NCBI GenBank assembly: GCA_963693315.1
Contig: OY856188.1
Span: forward strand, 194,318,322 to 194,382,321
DNA length: 64,000 nucleotides
Direction: 5' to 3'
Source of the DNA: Diogma glabrata
Taxonomy: Eukaryota; Arthropoda; Insecta; Diptera; Cylindrotomidae
Numbering within the stretch: position 1 is the stretch's first letter; each line of letters starts with the position of its first letter. The position numbers and the translations under genes are program-made. A model generated the notes under the pieces. That model worked only from the letters and a program-made list of their open reading frames with translations. It searched no databases and was not told where the DNA came from. Positions 58,818-64,000 of the stretch are shown in pieces.

Positions 58818-59010
58818 TGTTGGTTTTATAGTATACATTTACATTACATTGGTAACACTATTATCCATTAGACTATCTACATTAGAATAGGGCAAGATGA
58901 AGTATAGACTTAAGCAAGTGAAATGTCAATAGAAGAATGTGCTCCAGTTTAAGATAAATAAAATATTGTTAAAAAAAACTAAATTGTATGTTTATTTAAT
59001 TATCATAACA
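58818..59010 (+). repeat. Putative copia 5' LTR (193 bp) with adjoining primer site
   Basis: Starts TGTTGG and ends TAACA, an imperfect TG...CA border pair, with AATAAA near 58958-58970. TGGTAGAGCGTG directly follows at 59011, as a primer-binding site complementary to a tRNA end would. The matching 3' LTR was not found, so this is provisional. Confidence 0.4.
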
Positions 59011-59126
59011 TGGTAGAGCGTGATTATGCAGAAAAATAAAAGTAAAAAATATAAAAAAAATAAATATAAAAGTTAAGAAAAATCAAAATCGTTCGAGAGT
59101 ACAAAGAAAGAAATAATAACGTAACA

Positions 59127-59664
59127 ATGGCGGCGAAAAATAGTGGTATTAGTATACCAATATTTGATAGAGCAGATTATGCTAATTGGAAGTTACGTAT
59201 GCTGAAATTTCTTCAGTTTAAAAAATGTAAAGAAGTTGTTATAAGAAGCAAAATGAGTACAGTACAGATGATGAAAAATGGGAAGAACGTAACATACAAG
59301 CTACCAACTACATTTATAGCGCCATTGCCATAACTAACAATCAGCTTGAATATATAAGTGAAATTGAGTCAGCATACGAAATTATACAAAAGTTTGATGA
59401 AATGTGTATGAAAAAGTCGCCTTACAAATTGTATGTCGACGTAACCTAGAAAATGTTAAACTGAAAAACTATTCAGATGTTACTGTATTCTTCGACGATT
59501 TTGAAAAAGCAGTAAATGAATTAAAGCAGGCAGGTGCTGTAATGCCAGAACAAGAGAAAGTAAATTACATGCTTAAATCGCTACCACAAAATTGCAGTCA
59601 TATTAGCGATTTAATTGATTTGACAGCAACTGAAACAGAAACCGAATTTAGAAACAGAAACTGA
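59127..59664 (+). pseudogene. copia-type gag polyprotein, N-terminal part
   Basis: The frame opens MAAKNSGISIPIFDRADYAN then WKLRMLKFLQFKKCKEV. After a frameshift near 59260-59400 it continues VALQIVCRRNLENVKLKNYS, DDFEKAVNELKQAG and EKVNYMLKSLPQNCSHI. FDG.NY..WK.RM, the L..LK.....S......F......L...G......E....L..LP motif string is the UBN2-type gag domain of copia elements. Coding stops after ISDLIDL; the zinc knuckle, protease, integrase and RT are absent. GAAACAGAAAC repeats follow (59635-59700). Confidence 0.75.
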
Positions 59665-59857
59665 AAATTCGTCTGTTTTGTCTGAAACAGAAACAATTAA
59701 AATTTTATTGTTTCTGTTCCAGAAACTGTCACATAATATTAATTATTATTTTAAATTTTGATAATAGAGTTTTGAATAGTTTTCAGTTTCTGTTGTATGT
59801 GAATGCCCGGCTTTACTTGGTTTTATTTTTCTCTATTCTTTGCATGAATTCAACACG

Positions 59858-61617
59858 AAAATATGGAGGGGCTGAAATCTCAAGCTCGGAGATATCAAGA
59901 CTTCGGTCTGGGTTAAGGATTTTGATATAGTTTTCGGCAACAAAACTTTTATGAGGACATGGTTTTTAGTTTTGGGCAGCGATGAATATCAAACATTACT
60001 CTTTGTTAAAGTACAAGTATTCAGAGATAGACACTGTTTAAAAATTTATTACAAAACTAACACGAAACATCAATACGTTGCCGGATAATTGTAATCAAAA
60101 TTCCAAAAATATTGTTAAATTAAATAAAATCAAACTTTTTCAAAATTCCAAAAATATTCTAAAAATTAGAATGAAATCAAATATTTAAACTTTTTCTAAA
60201 TTCTGATGATATGCCAAAAATTCTTAAAAATTCGAACTTTTCCAAAATTCTAAAAATATTGCAAAAATTATTACAAAATCAAAAATTAAAACTTTTTTCA
60301 AAATTCCAAAAATTATAATAATATCAAAAATTAAAAATTTTTCAAAATTCTAAAAATATTTCAAAAATTCTTACAAAATCAAAAATTAAAACTTTTGCCG
60401 AAATTCTAAAAATATTGCAAAAATTATTACAAAATCAAAAATACAAACTTTTTCAAAATTCCAAAAATATTTCAAAAACTACAACAAATTCAAAAATTTC
60501 CATGTCCAATTTCATTTTAAATTACATTTACGTCATAAAAACAGCTACATTTTTTTTCCCAAAATATTGGCTAAAAAATTAAATGAAATCATTTTTTGAC
60601 ACACTTGACATTATTTTTTGACAAACTTATAATGCCATAATTCTCTATAATAATAATAAAATATCATTTCATACGAACTATTAATTTTATTTTTTTCTAA
60701 AAAAATTGGGTAAAAAATAAATGAAAACCTTTCTTTTGACACACTTGACAACATTTTTTGACAAACTTATAATGCCATAATTCTCAATAATAATAATAAA
60801 ATTTCATTTCAAACAAACAATTTATTTTTTTTCCAAAAAATTGGGTAAAAAACTAAATAAAAATCTTTTGACACACTTGACAACATTTTGTTGACAAACT
60901 TATAAAGCCATAATTCTCAATAATAATAATAAAATTTCATTTTAAGCAAACAATTTTATTTCCAAAAAATTGGGAAAAAAAAATAAAAATCTTTCTTTTG
61001 ACACACTTGACAACACTTTTTTGACAAACTTATAATGCCATAATTCTCAATAATAATAATAAAACTTCATTTCAAACAAACAATTAATTTTATATTTTTT
61101 TTCCAAAAAATTAAGTAAAAAAATAAATAAAAATCTTTCTTTTGACACACTTGACAACTTTTTTTTGACAAACTTATAATGCAATAATCTAGTTTTTGAT
61201 CTCACATACCAATCCCGACCATCAAGATTTCTCCAAATTCAATGTTCCTACTCGTAATCACTTAAAATGAACGTTTTTTAAGCCAAAAATATGCAAATTT
61301 CCTTGTTTTGACACACATAATGATTTTTTTGACACACTTCCGGTACAGTTATCGAACACAGCGTCCTTTCGGACCTGTCCCTTGAGTATACCTATTTTTA
61401 GAAAAAAAAATTTTTGAAATCCATCCAGTGGTTTTCCCTGCAGCGTAGGTAATGACGGCCGGCCGGACGGCCGGCCGACAGACAGACATACATTTTTTTT
61501 TTTTGCTTTTTTAGAATCAGGAGGTCCTAAAACGTCGAGAAATGTCAAAAAAAGTGGGGGTAAGAATTTCACTTTGAGCTCATGAATGTAATACTTAGGT
61601 CTTTCAGACCGAAGTAA
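59858..61617 (+). mobile_element. H-e: Helentron/DINE-1-like element, complete 1.76-kb copy
   Basis: Starts AAAATATGGAGGGGCTG, carries ACTTCGGTCTG at the 5' subterminal site, and ends GGTCTTTCAGACCGAAGTA. It has the largest number of internal tandem units in a forward copy: five or six blocks of about 125-135 bases between 60520 and 61180, each with TTTTGACACACTTGACAA, TTTGACAAACTTATAATGCC and an AATAATAATAAAA stretch. Near its 3' end lies GACGGCCGGCCGGACGGCC. An A-rich repeat region precedes the tandem units. Confidence 0.6.
60520..61180. repeat. Internal tandem repeats of H-e, unit about 130 bp
   Basis: Five to six units, each with the pair GACACACTTGACAA and GACAAACTTATAA about 30 bases apart. 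Number varies between H copies (about five in H-a, two or three in H-b, one in H-c). Confidence 0.8.
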
Positions 61618-61675
61618 AAATCCCACAGGAAAGAATATCACTTCGAAAATATCACAGGGGAAAAAACACACTATA

Positions 61676-61866
61676 CGAAAATATCACATCACGAAAATAT
61701 CACATCTCGAAAATATCACATCCTAAAATCACACGCAAAAAAATATCACATCCTAAAATCCCACGCGAAAGAATATCACATTCTAAAATCACACGCGAAA
61801 AAATATCACATCCTAAAATCACAAGCGTAAAAATATCACATCCTAAAATTACACGCGATAAAATTT
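61676..61866. repeat. Minisatellite with unit about 29-30 bp next to the H-e 3' end
   Basis: AAAATATCACATCCTAAAAT followed by CACACGCG repeats about six times, preceded by shorter GAAAATATCACAT units from 61625. It begins within 10 bases of the H-e terminus. Confidence 0.85.
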
Positions 61867-62124
61867 GGAAAAAATGGAAAAAATTTTATTGTAAAAAAAA
61901 TACAGAAATATTACAATTTTTGAGTATTGCAGAAATGCGTAGTTTCGATCTCTAGTTTTGGAGATATCACTACCGCAGAAGAATAGCAAATATTTTTACA
62001 AATTACAGTCGTGATCAAAGAATTCAAATGTTAAGAAGAATTGCTCATGTATATATAAGAAATCAAAATAATAAAAATACATAATCGTGAAAAAATGCAA
62101 TCAATTTATTTTAGGATTCCTTTA

Positions 62125-62358
62125 GGCCCGCTATACACTTGAGCTAAACTATGCGAACTATGCGAACTATGTTTTTAAAAAACTAATGTTTTAACGCGAA
62201 TAATATTTTTTAAACAAAATGTAATGAATATAATGCTTCCCTTTTTATTTTATTTTTTTAAATTATTTGTTTCCGTAATGTTTTTTTTATAATTACGTTG
62301 TATACAAAAAACATAGTTCGCATAGTTCACATAGTTTAGCTCAAGTGTATAGCGGGCC
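62125..62358. mobile_element. PIF/Harbinger-like MITE, 234 bp
   Basis: GGCCCGCTATACACTTGAGC at the left and its exact inverse at the right, continuing about 30 bases. TTA is duplicated at 62122-62124 and 62359-62361. A GG.CC start and TTA target are hallmarks of PIF/Harbinger. GCGAACTAT is repeated just inside the left end. Confidence 0.8.
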
Positions 62359-62504
62359 TTAATACTGCGTGTCGGTCTGTTGCCGTTCGCTATCTTGTAA
62401 ACTATAAATCTTTTCGATCTAAAATTTGAGATGTGTATTGCTTAAATCATTTGGGATCCAAAATAAATTAAGTGGGAACAGGGGCGCACACGGAAAATGT
62501 TTTA

Positions 62505-62521
62505 GGGGGGGGGGGGGGGGG
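62505..62521 (+). repeat. 17-base G run
   Basis: Seventeen consecutive G between the Harbinger MITE and the J1d 3' end. Confidence 0.9.
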
Positions 62522-62652
62522 TCCAAAGAATTTTTTAAAAATAAAAAGTGTTATGCTATAGAAATTACAATATTTGTCACAACAACACATAGATAACTTT
62601 TAAGACCTAGGTCTCACAACAACTTGCATTCTGAGGTGTTGATGAATGTTAT

Positions 62653-62970
62653 TTAAGCTTTTATGGATTTAACGTCCATGAGACTTTTGATTCGAGCAAA
62701 GCATTCCATTTGTACGATTTGTACAAAGAAAACCCTCTGAATTATGTCACTATGATAGTGAGTGGTCTCAACATCCGAGCACTGCTGGTGACGAAATTTA
62801 TAAAAAACAACGAGATCAGCAACAGATCGCAAATGTTGTATAGGGAAGCAAAATTTGATGTTAAATTTCGATCTCCCATAATTCGCATAGCACGAACAGA
62901 GTCCAAAAGAGCTAGGATGGAAACAGATGTAGCGCTCTAGACTTGATAATAATACTCCATACAGAAACAA
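62653..62970 (-). pseudogene. J1d C-terminal region
   Basis: Contains QHLRSVADLVVFYKFRHQQC, matching LQYLRTVADLVVFYKYRHQH of J1b, then CFARIKSLMDVKSIKA near the end. Frames change near 62890. Confidence 0.65.
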
Positions 62971-63429
62971 ATATAGGACTTATAAATGTGGAGTAATTGA
63001 TGCGGAGTGAAATAGTTTTTACATCTAATAAAGAGGCCGAGATTTTTTGACACGCTTTTGGCCATCGCCATTATTTGATCGTTCCACAGTTGGAAATTAT
63101 GACTCCCAATAAGCGAAAGCTTTCACATTCGTCTAATTGTTCATCACACATTATTCTAATTGAAATATTATTTCGGAACTCAATCTTTGATCTGGAAGCT
63201 ACATCAATAGCTGTGTTTTAGAGGAATTAAAATAAACAAAATTTTGTCACCCCAATCGGCGATTTTTTTCTAGGTCTACGTTTACATTTTTCTCCGATTT
63301 ATTCGTTCGTGCATTTTACACTTTAAAAATATGGGGAGGAATGACTTGTACAGTGTACGATAGTCGATGATCATATGCAAAACTATTTATCGGATTACTG
63401 ATGATTTTCAACAGTGCGTTTATATAAAT

Positions 63430-64000
63430 TAAATATAGACTGGGGAATAAAACTGAGCGTTGGGGTACACCAGCGTTAATTAATTTTGACTCAAAGGAAA
63501 AGCCATCGATGGATACCGATATGTATCGGTCGGTGAGAAAATTGTGAATCTTACGACTACGGGTTGAAATACGTACGCAACGAGCTTGTTGATCAGGTTG
63601 GCACCCCAGATTCGATTAAATGCTTCTAAGATGTCTAATGCGATAACATATGTTTTACAATTTTTTTCAAGTGTTCTGTTCCAACGATGTGTGACATAGT
63701 TCAATAGATCGGTTGTTGCGAAAACCGTATTTGCTGTCAGATATTAAATGGGTGCCTTCCAAAAATTTGGACATATGATTTTCGTTTATTTTAGATATGA
63801 CTAAGAGTAAGGTTATTGGACGGACTGGAAATTGGCTAGCTTCTAGCATGAAAGAAAAAATACCAGATTTATAAGATTTGTAGAAAATTTGGGTAAGAGG
63901 AGATGCAAGTGATGATCTTTTATTTCCACTCCTGAAAACTGCTTTGGGGCATTTTTTTAGGAGTTTCCAAAACGGTCGAGTTAAAAGCAAATCGTTCCGC
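63430..64000 (-). pseudogene. J1d reverse transcriptase segment
   Basis: On the minus strand, PLTQIFYKSYKSGIFSFML and SKFLEGTHLISDSKYGFRNN (63667-63990) are followed in another frame by YVIALDILEAFNRIWGANLI (63480-63704). The AFDRIW motif is mutated to AFNRIW, losing the first catalytic-region aspartate. AGVPQRSVLFPSLYLIYIN-type codons continue towards 63430 in a shifted frame. Confidence 0.7.

Larger units (their letters stand above)
62545..64000 (-). mobile_element. J1d: Jockey-like element, minus strand, cut by the window edge
   Basis: The 3' UTR (inverse of GTCACAACAACACAT at 62577) and 3' coding region lie at the left, the RT to the right. It continues beyond 64000. The protein motifs are those of J1b with independent frameshifts, so this is a second, separately decayed copy. 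Confidence 0.75.

Overview
The window is strongly AT-rich eukaryotic DNA, most likely from an insect. The only host gene I can support is on the minus strand at the left. It is an insect-type facilitated trehalose/sugar transporter of the MFS family (Tret1-like), with its first coding exon at 13807-13918 and further exons at 142-303 and 1-75, running off the left edge. The splice sites and codon phases of all three exons agree. The intron between the first and second coding exons is about 13.5 kb and is packed with mobile elements. There are no bacterial operons, CRISPR arrays or rRNA genes.

Everything else is mobile-element DNA in many nested layers. From left to right: a foldback (1303-2235); a short-TIR DNA transposon with 2-bp target duplications (C1, 3077-6821) carrying a Helentron/DINE-1-like element (H-a, 3339-6457), which itself holds a decayed Helitron Rep piece and a palindromic element; a foldback (7081-7578); a long palindromic element with 3-bp target duplications (T1, 8220-12651) split by further insertions; then the transporter's first coding exon and its upstream region.

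From about 16.1 to 28.9 kb lies one Jockey-like non-LTR retrotransposon (J2, minus strand). It is cut apart by a transposon encoding an XPG/PIN-like plus CXC protein (17024-18973), a Harbinger-like palindromic element (19096-20476), a 161-bp satellite array (20753-23703) flanked by an apparently identical 1,600-bp direct repeat, a second C-family element (25524-26324) and a hAT element with a perfect 8-bp target duplication (26902-28000). From 29.6 to 34.1 kb there is a TA-flanked MITE and degenerate copies of a second Jockey-like family (J1). More J1 copies occur at 40.2-44.0 kb, where one is split by a hAT that carries another non-LTR fragment, and at 62.5 kb to the right edge.

The right half also holds three more H-family elements in addition to the one at 35.8 kb (45.3, 57.8 and 59.9 kb), several large foldbacks (34.9, 38.7, 46.3, 51.6-54.2 kb), a decayed Ty3/gypsy element (49.5-51.6 kb, minus), a copia-type LTR with gag (58.8-59.7 kb), a TTAA-flanked element (55,988-56,928) and a Harbinger MITE (62,125-62,358).

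Apart from the transporter exons, every coding stretch is a transposon fragment with frameshifts or stops. I see no element that looks able to move on its own. The most distinctive signals are the H family, whose subterminal repeat and 3' hairpin appear to have changed together between copies, and the satellite array with its flanking 1.6-kb duplicate. Family names rest on motif recognition by eye; no search or alignment was run.
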